From Antiquaquibacter metalliresistens (lineage in GTDB: Bacteria; Actinomycetota; Actinomycetes; Actinomycetales; Microbacteriaceae), in assembly GCF_029211225.1 (NCBI RefSeq), contig NZ_JARGEM010000003.1, forward strand, positions 372,001 through 436,000: a DNA stretch of 64,000 nt, written 5' to 3'. Numbering within the stretch: the stretch's first letter is position 1; every line of letters starts with the position of its first letter. The notes below the pieces were generated by a model, which was given only the letters and a program-made list of their open reading frames with translations, ran no database searches and was not told the DNA's origin. The translations under genes and the position numbers were made by a program. This document shows, piece by piece, positions 16,436 through 25,170 of the stretch.

Positions 16436-18059
16436 GTGCACTTGTTCGTCGAACCACATGCGCTGCAACTCGAAGCCGATCTCGAGAAGAGGTTCCCTAC
16501 GCTCGTCCCCACACTCGCGCGCACTCGCTCACAGGTCGAGGCATTCTGGAAGCACTCGAACCGCCTCGAGCACTTCACAGATCACAGCCATCAGCACTCT
16601 CGGCGGGTATCGAGTCTCGCGAACACACTCGCGAATGCGCGCAAGAATGCAGGCAAGGTCATCAGACTGAATCTGCTCGAGCGCTACGTTCTCGAGCAGG
16701 CGGCATGGGTGCACGACATCGGTATGCAACACATCGGCGCACCGGATTCGCGGGGGCCGGTCACGATCGATCCCGACGAGGTGCGCAAAGCGCATCCGCG
16801 TGTCTCACGCGACGCGGTGCTGGGGCCGCTCGCGAATGGGTTCCAGCTTGATCACGGCATTCCGGATGAATTCTCCACGCTCATCCGCGATCGCCTGGCT
16901 TGCGTACTCGCATGGGACCCATACCTACAAAGAAGGCGTGCGGGAGCTCCGACAGATCACGAGCTTCTTGAACTTCCCGATACGCGGGGAGCGACTTGCC
17001 GCGTTGCTCCTGATGGCGGATGAACTCGACCTTTGCATGGAGCGAGTTCCCAAGGCGGCCGCCGCCTACCAGCTCAGCACGCTTTCGAGTGCGCATTGGC
17101 TCAAACATGAGGTCGTCGAGGACATCGCGATCACCGAGCGCTCCAAACCGGACGAGGGCAAGGTCGTCGGGTTCACGGTCAAGATTCGCACCTATCGCAA
17201 TCTGCCTAAGGCGGATGCCCGTGCGGTCGGCGAGTGGATTCGGGACAAGCTCATCTCACAGATCGCATTGACGGAATCCGAGATGATCGCAAGCTACGAC
17301 GGGCAGTACCGCTTCGACCGACGCGTCGACATCTCGCTCAGGGATAGTCCGACGATGGACTGCCGCAGCGCGCGACCGGAAGTGCTTGCACTCATCAGGG
17401 CCGACAATGCCAAAGCGGACCTCATCAATCATGAGGAGTGCACGGCGACATGTCGTAGCCACCTGGAGAGCGGCACCTCTGTGGTGGTCGTCGGCAAGAT
17501 GTCGGAGCAGGACAACGACAGCCGTGAAGACGTGTTCGAGCTGTTGTGCGCCTACGAACGCGTCGCAGGCAGTGACGTCCGGGTGATCACCCGCCATCAG
17601 TCGAAGCCGCACACCTCGGCCTCGGATCTTCTCGCTCCGTGGCTCCAGAACCCCAACCTCGAACAGAAGACCGTCAAGCAGCATGAGACGGTGCGCCGAG
17701 ACCTCTTCCTGGCCGCGCTTCAGAACGAGCTGCTGCGCTCAGCAGGTCCGACAACGCTAGCGCTTTCAAGTATCGGCGCCCTCTCGAAGGAGGTGCGCTC
17801 GTGGTTTCTCGCAGAGGCGATCCCCAAGCTCAATGCTCTCCCGGGTGTGCGGTTGTTGATCACCGCAGATGCCCGGATACCTGCGGCGCACCTGGAGGGT
17901 CTTTGGGCACAGCAGGCCGTGCGGAAGACGGCGGTACGCGATCTGCACGCCTACCTCGCCAAACACTGGGCATCGGGTGAGACGGTTCCGCCCGGAATCA
18001 CGTACTCCCACGCCCGCTGGTACCGCCTCAATCTCTATGCGGAAGCGGCGAGCGCTTGA
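16436..18059 (+). pseudogene. HD-domain hydrolase with degenerate NTPase-like C-terminus, frameshifted
   Basis: Two frames cover one protein of about 540 residues. Frame one (16436 to ~16890) gives an HD phosphohydrolase start: FTDHSHQHSRRV, EQAAWVHDIGMQHIG and KAHPRVSRDAV. Frame two (~16893 to 18059) continues with YSHGTHTYKEG, then ERLAALLLMADELDL, so the metal-binding His/Asp set is complete only if the frames are joined. One extra base (or two missing) near 16885-16905 explains it. The C-terminal ~220 residues look like a P-loop-type core without Walker A (GTSVVVVGKMSEQD) but with a late PGVRLLITADARIP strand as in STAND proteins. G+C is lower than in neighbours. It could be a sequencing error, so the gene may be live. 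Confidence 0.6.
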
Positions 18060-19561
18060 TCACGGAAGGCAGGCACGACGAGTCGCTTGCACTCTCTGCC
18101 TTGGATCTCCTGCCGTACTTCGACCTGCCGTTGGCAACGGAGGTCGTCGAGAATGTGCTCAAGGCTGCGGGGCGTCCTCACAGCGCCGATCGCGCCCAGG
18201 CCGCAATCGATGGCATCCATGCGATCGGTGGCGTCGAACCGGTGTACGACCTGCTCGCGATCCCGGAGACCGTGCAGGAGATCGTGCGATCGGGAGGCAA
18301 CTCGCCGGGGCGTGAGTTCCAACGGCTCGCGGCCTCGCTGTTCGTCAAGCACGCCTCTTCGACCATGCGCGCCCCCCTGGTATCGGTTCTCGGGCTCCGA
18401 GCATCGCAACTGCTTCGCCTCAGCTATGCCGTCGTGGCCGAGGAAGCCGACTCGGCGGCCCGCCAGGCGAGCACGGCTGACTTGTCGCACCACCTGTTCT
18501 CGGCACGCGGCTTCGGCCGAACATCGGATGTTGCGGCAGCCCGTGAGGTGCTGGGGCGCTTCCTCGACCCCGGGGATCGTCTGCTCGCGTTCATCGATGG
18601 TGTCGACGCGTGGAACTCGGGGGAGCATGCCAAGGCAACGAGCATTCTGCGGGCGATCTATTCAGACGAACGGCGCGACACCATCGACGCGATGTGCGCG
18701 CAACTTGTCGGACTCTTCGAGGCCGAGCGCCGCAACTGGCAGGGCGCCCTCGACTATCTCGTCGCTTCAGTGCAGATCAGCGAGGAGTTGGTCGATGAAC
18801 GTGGACTCTCCAAATCGCTCGTGTCCCTGGCACGTACGACACGCGATCAGGCGATCGCCATCAAGGACACCGAGTTGGGCCAGGAAGCGGTGCGACTCTT
18901 TCTGCGCGCGATCGACATCGCCGAGCGTCTGTTGCCGGAGTATGGCATCGAAGCCCGTCAGACTCTGGGGCGGGCCGAGATCGGGCTATCCAGGGCGTAC
19001 CGCTTCCTCGGCCAGTTCACGCAGGCCATCGACGCTGCTGACATGGCCGTCGCACGATTCGACCGCAGCACGGAGGAATGGCACCGTGCCTTCGAGAACC
19101 TCGTGGACGTGCTCCGTTCCTCGGGACGATTCGCCAAGGAGTTGGACCTCGTTGGTCTGCCGACGCGGGGCGCAGTGCCGCACGGCGCAAGCGCGGTCGT
19201 GATCGCGAACATCCTGCTGCCCATGGTGCAGAAGGCGCGGGCGGAGTCCCATGGTGAGGTGCTCGAGGATTCGCTCGCCGCGGACCTCGCGCTGCAACGC
19301 GTGCGCGAGCGGGAGGCCGACATGAGCGATCAGGCCGCAGCGATCCGCGCGCTCGATGACGCTCTTCGTGAGACCGAGGCCCGTGCGCAATCGATCATGG
19401 AACGCATCGCCCAGCTCAGTGAGCAGATCGAGACGGACCCAGAATCTCACGGAGAGTTCATCACCCTCATGGACGAACACCGCGCTCTTCTGGCTCGTCT
19501 CAAGGCACAGGACCCGAACCGCCACGACGCCTTCATCCATCGACTGAGAGCTCAACACTGA
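18056..19561 (+). CDS. TPR-repeat protein coupled to the HD gene
   Basis: 501 residues. The TTG start overlaps the stop of the HD gene (TTGA), so translation is probably coupled. Residues 1-150 are helical and unassigned, with a LPYFDLPLATEVVENVLKAA segment that resembles the winged-helix end of STAND ATPases. Residues ~180-360 contain tetratricopeptide-like repeats (AWNSGEHAKATSILRAIY, RAYRFLGQFTQAIDAADMAV). The last ~90 residues form a charged coiled coil (DDALRETEARAQSIMERI). TPRs bind proteins or peptides, so this would be the sensing or partner-binding subunit. Codon use and G+C are unlike the surrounding genes. No known system was recognised. Confidence 0.6.
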   Translation: MITEGRHDESLALSALDLLPYFDLPLATEVVENVLKAAGRPHSADRAQAAIDGIHAIGGVEPVYDLLAIPETVQEIVRSGGNSPGREFQRLAASLFVKHASSTMRAPLVSVLGLRASQLLRLSYAVVAEEADSAARQASTADLSHHLFSARGFGRTSDVAAAREVLGRFLDPGDRLLAFIDGVDAWNSGEHAKATSILRAIYSDERRDTIDAMCAQLVGLFEAERRNWQGALDYLVASVQISEELVDERGLSKSLVSLARTTRDQAIAIKDTELGQEAVRLFLRAIDIAERLLPEYGIEARQTLGRAEIGLSRAYRFLGQFTQAIDAADMAVARFDRSTEEWHRAFENLVDVLRSSGRFAKELDLVGLPTRGAVPHGASAVVIANILLPMVQKARAESHGEVLEDSLAADLALQRVREREADMSDQAAAIRALDDALRETEARAQSIMERIAQLSEQIETDPESHGEFITLMDEHRALLARLKAQDPNRHDAFIHRLRAQH

Positions 19562-19572
19562 CCGGCCGAGCC

Positions 19573-19578
19573 TAGGCT
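19573..19578 (+). promoter_or_regulatory. Putative -10 box (TAGGCT), leaderless
   Basis: TAGGCT is 6 nt before the ATG at 19585. Confidence 0.45.
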
Positions 19579-19584
19579 TGCTCC

Positions 19585-19767
19585 ATGACCCGCAACGCCA
19601 GCATCCTCACCACCGTCGGCGTCGTCGTCGCGGTCGTGCTCGCGTGGGTGTTCGTGAGCGTGGTGCTGCAGATCGTCTGGTTCGTCGCGAAGCTCATCAT
19701 CGTCGGGCTGGTCGCGGTGCTCGTCTACTTCGCGCTGCGCGGTCTACTCGCGCGGCGGAGCGCCTGA
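19585..19767 (+). CDS. Small membrane protein, two helices
   Basis: 60 residues, almost wholly hydrophobic: two membrane segments (ILTTVGVVVAVVLAWVFVSV and LIIVGLVAVLVYFALRGLLA) and a basic end (RRSA). Stop TGA overlaps the next ATG by one base, so it is made together with the following small protein. Function unknown. Confidence 0.6.
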   Translation: MTRNASILTTVGVVVAVVLAWVFVSVVLQIVWFVAKLIIVGLVAVLVYFALRGLLARRSA

Positions 19768-19997
19768 TGGTCGACCTGCTCATCTCGCTCGCCATCTTCG
19801 TGCCGATCCTGGCTGTGCTCGTCGCGCTGCCGTGGATGCTGCCCCGCGCCAAACGCACCCTCGGCCGTAAGGCCACCGCCGGGGTGCTCGGTGTCGTCGA
19901 CGAGTTGTACCGGCCGGACGTGCGCAATGCCGCGATCGTCGCCGAGCAGCGCGAGCGGATGCCGGCGCGCGCGCCGCTGCCGGGCGAGAAGCCCTAG
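19767..19997 (+). CDS. Small membrane-associated protein
   Basis: 76 residues from the ATG at 19767 (TGATG overlap with the gene before). One N-terminal helix (LLISLAIFVPILAVLVALPW) and a basic, cytoplasmic tail that includes RKATAGVLGVVDELYRPDVRNAAIVAEQR. The tail resembles a conserved actinobacterial stretch of unknown role. The stop shares CTAG with the convergent surE. Confidence 0.6.
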   Translation: MVDLLISLAIFVPILAVLVALPWMLPRAKRTLGRKATAGVLGVVDELYRPDVRNAAIVAEQRERMPARAPLPGEKP

Positions 19998-20743
19998 CGC
20001 CGCAACTGCGCCAGAAGCGGCACCGACCCCACCGGGGTGATGCTCGTGAGCGTCGCGAATCCCTCGGCGAGCAGCGCGGCATCGCTGCCCGGCTCCGGGG
20101 TGTTCGGCAGGTCTTCGACCGCGAGGGTCACGTGGTGCTCGTCCTCGTGCTCCATCGTGGTCTGCACGATGCCGAAGGGGGCCAAGTGCGCCTCCCGCAG
20201 TTCCGCGGGCTGTCGACGGTTCGGCACGTTCAGGTTCAGCACCGTGCCTGCTGGATGCTCCAGCAGGGTCGGCAGCACCTGTCGCGCGAGCTGGGCCGCG
20301 GCATCCCACTCATAGGTCTCGGGCGAGATGCCGACGTCGAGCGACACGGCCATGGCGCGCGCCCCGTTCAGACCGCCGGTCAGCGCCGCGCCGACCGTGC
20401 CGGAGTGCAGGATGGCCCGCCCGACGTTCGCCCCGTGGTTGACGCCCGAGAGCACGATGTCGGGCACCGCGCCGAACGCCCCGTGCGCGGCGATGAGGGC
20501 GATGAGCCCGGGAGCGCCGTGCACCGCGAACGTGGTCACCGACTCCAGTCCTTCCAGCTCGCGGCGCTCGATACGGATGCGCCCGTCGGCCTCGGACGCG
20601 ACGATCGACGCCGAGGAGCCGGAGGATTGCCGTCGGGGTGCGGCGATGACGACGTCGAGTCCGGCATCCACGGCCGCCCTGGCGAGGGCGCACAGGCCCG
20701 CCGACCCCACACCGTCATCGTTGGTGATGAGCGCCGTCGTCAT
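19994..20743 (-). CDS. surE: 5'/3'-nucleotidase SurE
   Basis: 249 residues. The N-terminal ITNDDGVGSAGL motif carries the metal-binding Asp-Asp pair; VIAAPRRQSSGSSASI and VLSGVNHGANVGRAILHSGTVGAA supply the remaining metal and phosphate ligands (Ser, Asn). SurE dephosphorylates nucleoside monophosphates and short polyphosphate in the cytoplasm, usually needing a divalent metal. It overlaps the PfkB gene by 4 nt, so both are one operon. Length is normal. Confidence 0.9.
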   Translation of the reverse strand: MTTALITNDDGVGSAGLCALARAAVDAGLDVVIAAPRRQSSGSSASIVASEADGRIRIERRELEGLESVTTFAVHGAPGLIALIAAHGAFGAVPDIVLSGVNHGANVGRAILHSGTVGAALTGGLNGARAMAVSLDVGISPETYEWDAAAQLARQVLPTLLEHPAGTVLNLNVPNRRQPAELREAHLAPFGIVQTTMEHEDEHHVTLAVEDLPNTPEPGSDAALLAEGFATLTSITPVGSVPLLAQLRR

Positions 20744-21723
20744 TGCTCCCGGGCCTTCGCGGCAAGCTCGTCGAGGCTGATCGACTGGGTGATCGAGGTC
20801 ACCGGCGCATCGATCGTGCGCACCTTGACGAGTTCGCGCAGCTTCGCGATCGTCTGCGGATCACCCGTGCCGAGGCCGTGACGGGTGACGTTGAGCGCCC
20901 CGGCGGCGGCACCGAGGGCGACGGCCTCTCGGAGCTCCTCGCCGGCGGCGAGCGCGGCCGCGATGCCTGCGGTGAGGGAGTCGCCCGCCCCGGCCATGTC
21001 GGTCACCATGAGCGTGGGCGTCGTGACCTCCCACACCGCGTCCGCCGTCATCACGAGCGACGGTTCGTGCGCGCGCGTCACGATCACGGCATCCGCACCC
21101 TCGCGTCGCAGCTCGCGCATCGCCGCCACGATGTTCGCGGTGTTGGCGGCACTGATGCGGCCGTCGTCGACCAGCTCTTCGTCACTGACCTTCACGAGTT
21201 CGACGCCACCGGCGAGCGCACTCGTGAGACGGTCGCCGGCGAGATCGACGATCACCCGACGACCGCCGGAACGGAGGTCGGCCGCCAGCCGCCGGTAGAC
21301 GTCTGCGGGCAGTGCGTTCTTGCTCGCGGGCCCGCTCAGGATCACGAGATCGGCGCCGAGGCCCTGGCCCAGCGTGATGCCGTAGAGCTCGTCGAGGTCG
21401 TGCCGCGAGATCGGCTCGCCCCCGGTCTCCACGATCTTCAGGCGCTCGCCCCCGCGTCGGTCGTGCACGTAGGCGGCACCGCGGCCGGTGCGGTCGACCG
21501 CCACGACGCCGATGCCCTCGTCCTCGAGCAGGTGGTGCAGCATGCGGCCGCTCTCGCCGGTGAGCACACTGCACATGGTCACCTCGACCCCCATGCGCAG
21601 CAGCATGCGCGCCTGCCACACGCCCTGCCCGCCCGCGTGCAGGTGCACCTCGGGGCCATCCGGATGGTCCTCGATGGTGACGGTGAGCACCGGCGAGGGG
21701 GCGAAGATCACAACCCTGGGCAT
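20740..21723 (-). CDS. PfkB-family sugar kinase, 1-phosphofructokinase-like
   Basis: 327 residues from the ATG at 21723; earlier in-frame starts (up to 21774) are less likely as the protein then reads naturally as PRVVIFAPSPVLTVTI. PfkB signatures are present: GGQGVWQARMLLRMG near the start and DMAGAGDSLTAGIAAALAAG near residue 240, whose aspartate is the catalytic base. The hybrid of LacC/FruK-like first half and adenosine-like loop suggests phosphorylation of a sugar phosphate. It may form a salvage pair with SurE. Substrate unknown. Confidence 0.75.
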   Translation of the reverse strand: MPRVVIFAPSPVLTVTIEDHPDGPEVHLHAGGQGVWQARMLLRMGVEVTMCSVLTGESGRMLHHLLEDEGIGVVAVDRTGRGAAYVHDRRGGERLKIVETGGEPISRHDLDELYGITLGQGLGADLVILSGPASKNALPADVYRRLAADLRSGGRRVIVDLAGDRLTSALAGGVELVKVSDEELVDDGRISAANTANIVAAMRELRREGADAVIVTRAHEPSLVMTADAVWEVTTPTLMVTDMAGAGDSLTAGIAAALAAGEELREAVALGAAAGALNVTRHGLGTGDPQTIAKLRELVKVRTIDAPVTSITQSISLDELAAKAREQ

Positions 21724-21764
21724 AGCCCACCGTCGCATGGCATCGCCGACCTGTAAAGGGCGGA

Positions 21765-21770
21765 TACCAT
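21765..21770 (+). promoter_or_regulatory. Putative -10 box (TACCAT), leaderless
   Basis: TACCAT lies 6 nt before the ATG at 21777, in the 53-bp divergent gap with the PfkB gene. Confidence 0.4.
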
Positions 21771-21776
21771 CCATGC

Positions 21777-22181
21777 ATGGCCACTGAGATGCCCGAATTC
21801 GACCGCAACGATCGCGGCAAGGGTTCGCTGCACCAGTACCGCGGCGTGCTGGTGCCGTCGAATGCCCGAGTCCGCCTGCGTCTGGCCGGCAGCAACGCCG
21901 TGCAGCCCCTGCTGGCGGAGATCGCGGATGCCGAGGCCGAGAGCGCGATCAGCCGCCGTTCCCAGAAGGACGAGGCGGTCGACGCGCCGATCGAGGTGCG
22001 CCTGTTCACCGGGTCGCGAGTGGTCGGGCCGGTCGGATGGGTGCCGCGAGGATTCGAGTCGGTCGTGGACGAGGCCCTCTCCCGGCTCGACATGGCCGGT
22101 CGCAAGCCCCGCATCCCCGCGGTCATCGTGCGCAAGGGCGGGCTCTACCGGGTGGAGTTGCTGATCGGACAGACACGTTGA
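21777..22181 (+). CDS. Conserved hypothetical protein
   Basis: 134 residues, no membrane segment. A basic N-terminus, a predicted alpha/beta core and a closing segment PVGWVPRGFESVVDEALSRL ... VIVRKGGLYRVELLIGQTR that recalls HIRAN-like or small beta-barrel nucleic-acid binders, but the match is too weak to name. Its stop overlaps the start of the lipase by one base. Confidence 0.5.
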   Translation: MATEMPEFDRNDRGKGSLHQYRGVLVPSNARVRLRLAGSNAVQPLLAEIADAEAESAISRRSQKDEAVDAPIEVRLFTGSRVVGPVGWVPRGFESVVDEALSRLDMAGRKPRIPAVIVRKGGLYRVELLIGQTR

Positions 22182-23380
22182 TGCCCCGCGTGCTCGCGAC
22201 GGTCGTCGTCGGCGCGCTGCTCGCGGTCGGGCTCTCCGGCTGTCTGGAGCGCCGCATCGTCGAGGGCATCGAAGACGAGCTCACCCAGGGAGCGTTCTAC
22301 GAGGTGTCGGCCGACCTGCCGCCCGGGGAGCCCGGTGAGATCGTGCGCAGCGAGTCGATTTCCGAGGCGCCGGCCGGTGCGCGCGCCTGGCGTGTGCTGT
22401 ATCACTCCACCGACCAGTCGGGCGCCGACATCGTCGTCTCCGGCATGGTGATCGTGCCCGACCTGCCCGCACCGGCCGACGGTCGCGTGATCGTGTCCTG
22501 GGCGCATCCGACGACGGGATCGGCCGCCAAGTGCGCGCCATCCCTCGGCGTGGCGCCGTTCAGCGGCATCGAGGGCATGGACGACCTGCTGCTCGCCGGC
22601 TTCGCGATCGCCGCGACCGACTACCCGGGAATGGGCGTCGAGGGTCCGTCCTCATACCTGCTCGGCGTTTCCGAGTCCAATGCCGTGCTCGATGCCGCGC
22701 GTGCCGCACGCAACCTCGAGGGTACGGATGCCGGCGACCGGTTGCTGCTGTGGGGCCACTCCCAGGGCGGCCATGCTGCGCTCTTCGCGGCGCAGCGAGC
22801 GAGCGAGTATGCGCCGGAGCTCACCCTCGAGGGCGTCGCGGTCGCGGCGCCGGCCGCGAACCTCAACGCCTTGATGACCGACGACATCATCGACAGTTCC
22901 GGGGTGACGATCGCGTCGTATGCCATCCCCGCGTTCACCGCCGCATACGCGGACCAGTACTCGAAGGAGTCGATGGGGGCGATCCTCACGTCGGCGGGAG
23001 CCGGCGCGGTGAACCGGATCGCCTCGTACTGCCTGCTGACCGAGCATCCCCAGATCGCGAAGATCGCCGATCCGCTCGTCGGCGGGTTCGTGACGTCCGA
23101 CCCAGCGACCACGGAGCCCTGGGCGACGATGCTGCGGGAGAACAGTGCCGGGGGCGCGCCGATCGGGGTGCCGATCTTCGTCGGCCAGGGCCTCGCGGAC
23201 AAGCTCGTGGTGCCGTCCGCGACGGAGGGCTACGTCGCGGGCCTGTGCGCGGCGGGTGAGACCGTGCAGTTCGAGAAGTTCAACGGCATCACCCACGCGC
23301 TCGCCGCGCTCGCGTCGCTGCCGAGCCTGCTCGGGTGGTTCGAGGGCGTGCTGCGGGGCGACTCCGAATCCGACTGTTGA
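22181..23380 (+). CDS. Secreted lipoprotein lipase (LIP family alpha/beta hydrolase)
   Basis: 399 residues from the ATG at 22181 (TGATG overlap). A lipoprotein signal peptide ends in the lipobox GLSGC (~21-25), so the mature enzyme is anchored outside. The nucleophile elbow LLLWGHSQGGHAAL is at ~190; late candidates for the other catalytic residues are the aspartate in GLADKLVVPS (~340) and the histidine in NGITHALAAL (~370). The pattern YHSTDQSGADIVVSGMVIVPD and GVAVAAPAANLNAL is that of fungal-type secretory lipases common in actinobacteria. It would cleave long-chain esters or triglycerides outside the cell. Confidence 0.85.
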   Translation: MPRVLATVVVGALLAVGLSGCLERRIVEGIEDELTQGAFYEVSADLPPGEPGEIVRSESISEAPAGARAWRVLYHSTDQSGADIVVSGMVIVPDLPAPADGRVIVSWAHPTTGSAAKCAPSLGVAPFSGIEGMDDLLLAGFAIAATDYPGMGVEGPSSYLLGVSESNAVLDAARAARNLEGTDAGDRLLLWGHSQGGHAALFAAQRASEYAPELTLEGVAVAAPAANLNALMTDDIIDSSGVTIASYAIPAFTAAYADQYSKESMGAILTSAGAGAVNRIASYCLLTEHPQIAKIADPLVGGFVTSDPATTEPWATMLRENSAGGAPIGVPIFVGQGLADKLVVPSATEGYVAGLCAAGETVQFEKFNGITHALAALASLPSLLGWFEGVLRGDSESDC

Positions 23381-23415
23381 GGCGCGGGAATACTCGTCGG
23401 TGCTCTACAGTTGAG

Positions 23416-23431
23416 TGCATTAGTCGATGCA
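23416..23431 (+). promoter_or_regulatory. Short inverted repeat before the LLM gene
   Basis: TGCAT-6 nt-ATGCA (23416-23431) lies about 40 nt before the ATG at 23468, where a MarR- or LysR-type operator would sit. No regulator gene is adjacent. Low confidence. Confidence 0.3.
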
Positions 23432-23467
23432 AACGCATTGACTATCGGATCGAACCGGGAGCACACG

Positions 23468-24574
23468 ATGCAGTTCGGCATCTTCACCGTCAGCGACGTC
23501 ACGGAGGACCCCACCAACGGGACCACCCCCTCCGAGAACGATCGCATCAAGGCGATCGTCGCGATCGCCAAGAAGGCCGAGGAGGTGGGCCTCGACGTCT
23601 TCGCACTCGGTGAGCACCACAACCCGCCGTTCTTCTCCTCCAGCCCCACCACCACGCTCGCGTACATCGCCGCGCAGACCTCCACGCTGCAGCTGTCCAC
23701 CTCGACGACGCTCATCACCACGAACGACCCGGTGAAGATCGCCGAGGACTACGCCATGCTCCAGCACCTGGCCGACGGACGTGTCGACCTCATGATGGGC
23801 CGCGGCAACACCGGCCCGGTGTACCCGTGGTTCGGCCAGGACATTCGCGAGGGCATCCCGCTGGCCATCGAGAACTACGCGCTGCTGCACCGCCTGTGGC
23901 GTGAGGACTTCGTGGACTGGCAGGGCAAGTACCGCACACCTCTGCAGGGCTTCCAGTCGACCCCTCGCCCGCTCGACGGCGTGCCGCCGTTCGTCTGGCA
24001 CGGATCCATCCGCAGCCCTGAGATCGCCGAGCAGGCCGCCTTCTACGGTGACGGCTTCTTTGCGAACAACATCTTCTGGCCCAAGGAGCACTACATGCAG
24101 CTCATCGGCTACTACCGTCAGCGCTTCGAGCACTACGGTCACGGCACCGCCGCGCAGGCGATCGTCGGGCTCGGTGGACAGGCGTTCATGGCCAAGAACT
24201 CGCAGGACGCGGTGAACCAGTTCCGCCCGTACTTCGACAACGCCCCCGTCTACGGTCACGGGCCCTCGATGGAGGACTTCACCGAGATGACCCCGCTCAC
24301 CGTCGGCAGCCCGCAGCAGGTCATCGACCGCTATGCGGCGATGCGCGACCACTTCGGCGACTACCAGCGCCAGCTGTTCCTCATGGACCACGCTGGGCTC
24401 CCGCTGAAGACCGTGCTCGAGCAGCTCGACATCCTCGGTGGGGAGGTCGTGCCGGTGCTGCGTAAGGAGCTGGCCGCGAACCGCCCGGCCGACGTGCCGG
24501 ATGCGCCGACCCACGCATCCCTCGTCGCCGCCCGTGACGCGGCCCTGGCCGCCGAGACCGCGGAGGTGAAGTGA
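23468..24574 (+). CDS. LLM-class flavin-dependent oxidoreductase
   Basis: 368 residues, luciferase-like TIM barrel. The start FGIFTVSDVT, the GLDVFALGEHHNPPFFSSSP block (His, Asn) and the QLSTSTTLITTNDPVKIAEDYAMLQHLADGRVDLMMGRGN core are family hallmarks; the last holds the FMN and aldehyde-binding region. Such enzymes use FMNH2 and O2 to oxidise an unknown organic substrate. The flavin reductase that supplies FMNH2 is the next gene, overlapping by one base, so this is a two-component monooxygenase. Confidence 0.85.
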   Translation: MQFGIFTVSDVTEDPTNGTTPSENDRIKAIVAIAKKAEEVGLDVFALGEHHNPPFFSSSPTTTLAYIAAQTSTLQLSTSTTLITTNDPVKIAEDYAMLQHLADGRVDLMMGRGNTGPVYPWFGQDIREGIPLAIENYALLHRLWREDFVDWQGKYRTPLQGFQSTPRPLDGVPPFVWHGSIRSPEIAEQAAFYGDGFFANNIFWPKEHYMQLIGYYRQRFEHYGHGTAAQAIVGLGGQAFMAKNSQDAVNQFRPYFDNAPVYGHGPSMEDFTEMTPLTVGSPQQVIDRYAAMRDHFGDYQRQLFLMDHAGLPLKTVLEQLDILGGEVVPVLRKELAANRPADVPDAPTHASLVAARDAALAAETAEVK

Positions 24575-25170
24575 TGACCGCCAAGCGCATCGCCGTCGTC
24601 GCCGCGGGCCTCAGCCAGCCCTCGTCCACCCGGTTGCTCGCCGACCGTCTCGCCGATGCCACGGCGGGCGCGCTCGGCGGGGCCGAGGTCGAGGTCTTCG
24701 AGCTGCGCGACTACGCGACGGATGTCACGAACAACCTGCTCACCGGATTCCCGAGCCCGCGGCTGGCCGCCGCCATCGAGTCGATCACCAGCGCCGACGC
24801 GCTCATCGTCGTCACGCCGATCTTCACGACGAGCTACAGCGGATTGTTCAAGTCGTTCATCGACGTGCTCGACCCGCAGGCGCTCACCGGCATGCCGGTG
24901 CTGCTCGCCGCGACGGGCGGCACCGAGCGCCACTCGCTCGCGATCGACTACGCGATGCGGCCGCTGTTCAGCTACCTGCACGCGAACGTGGTGCCGACCG
25001 GCGTCTACGCCGCCTCGGGGGACTGGGGCAACGATTCCGGACTTCCGCAGCGCATCGAGCGCGCCGCGAGTGAGCTCGCGACCGCTGTGGGCCACGCGGA
25101 GCGGCGCGTGCGCGACCCCTTCGCCCTGCCCGAGGGCTTCAGTCCGACGGGCGCGTTCTCGGCGCAGTGA
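24574..25170 (+). CDS. NADPH-dependent FMN reductase (CE1759-like)
   Basis: 198 residues from the ATG at 24574, right behind GGAGGTG and overlapping the LLM stop. Flavodoxin-like fold: IAVVAAGLSQPSSTRLLAD binds the FMN phosphate, VVTPIFTTSYSGLFKSFIDVLD is the flavin loop. It matches the actinobacterial CE1759 subgroup, always found beside an LLM protein, and should supply reduced FMN to it. The last 32 bp run into the convergent DedA gene. Confidence 0.85.
   Translation: MTAKRIAVVAAGLSQPSSTRLLADRLADATAGALGGAEVEVFELRDYATDVTNNLLTGFPSPRLAAAIESITSADALIVVTPIFTTSYSGLFKSFIDVLDPQALTGMPVLLAATGGTERHSLAIDYAMRPLFSYLHANVVPTGVYAASGDWGNDSGLPQRIERAASELATAVGHAERRVRDPFALPEGFSPTGAFSAQ

Noticed and set aside
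17440-17520. Walker A in the HD protein C-terminal domain
   Set aside because: VVVVGKMS has GK but not the GxxxxGK(S/T) spacing.
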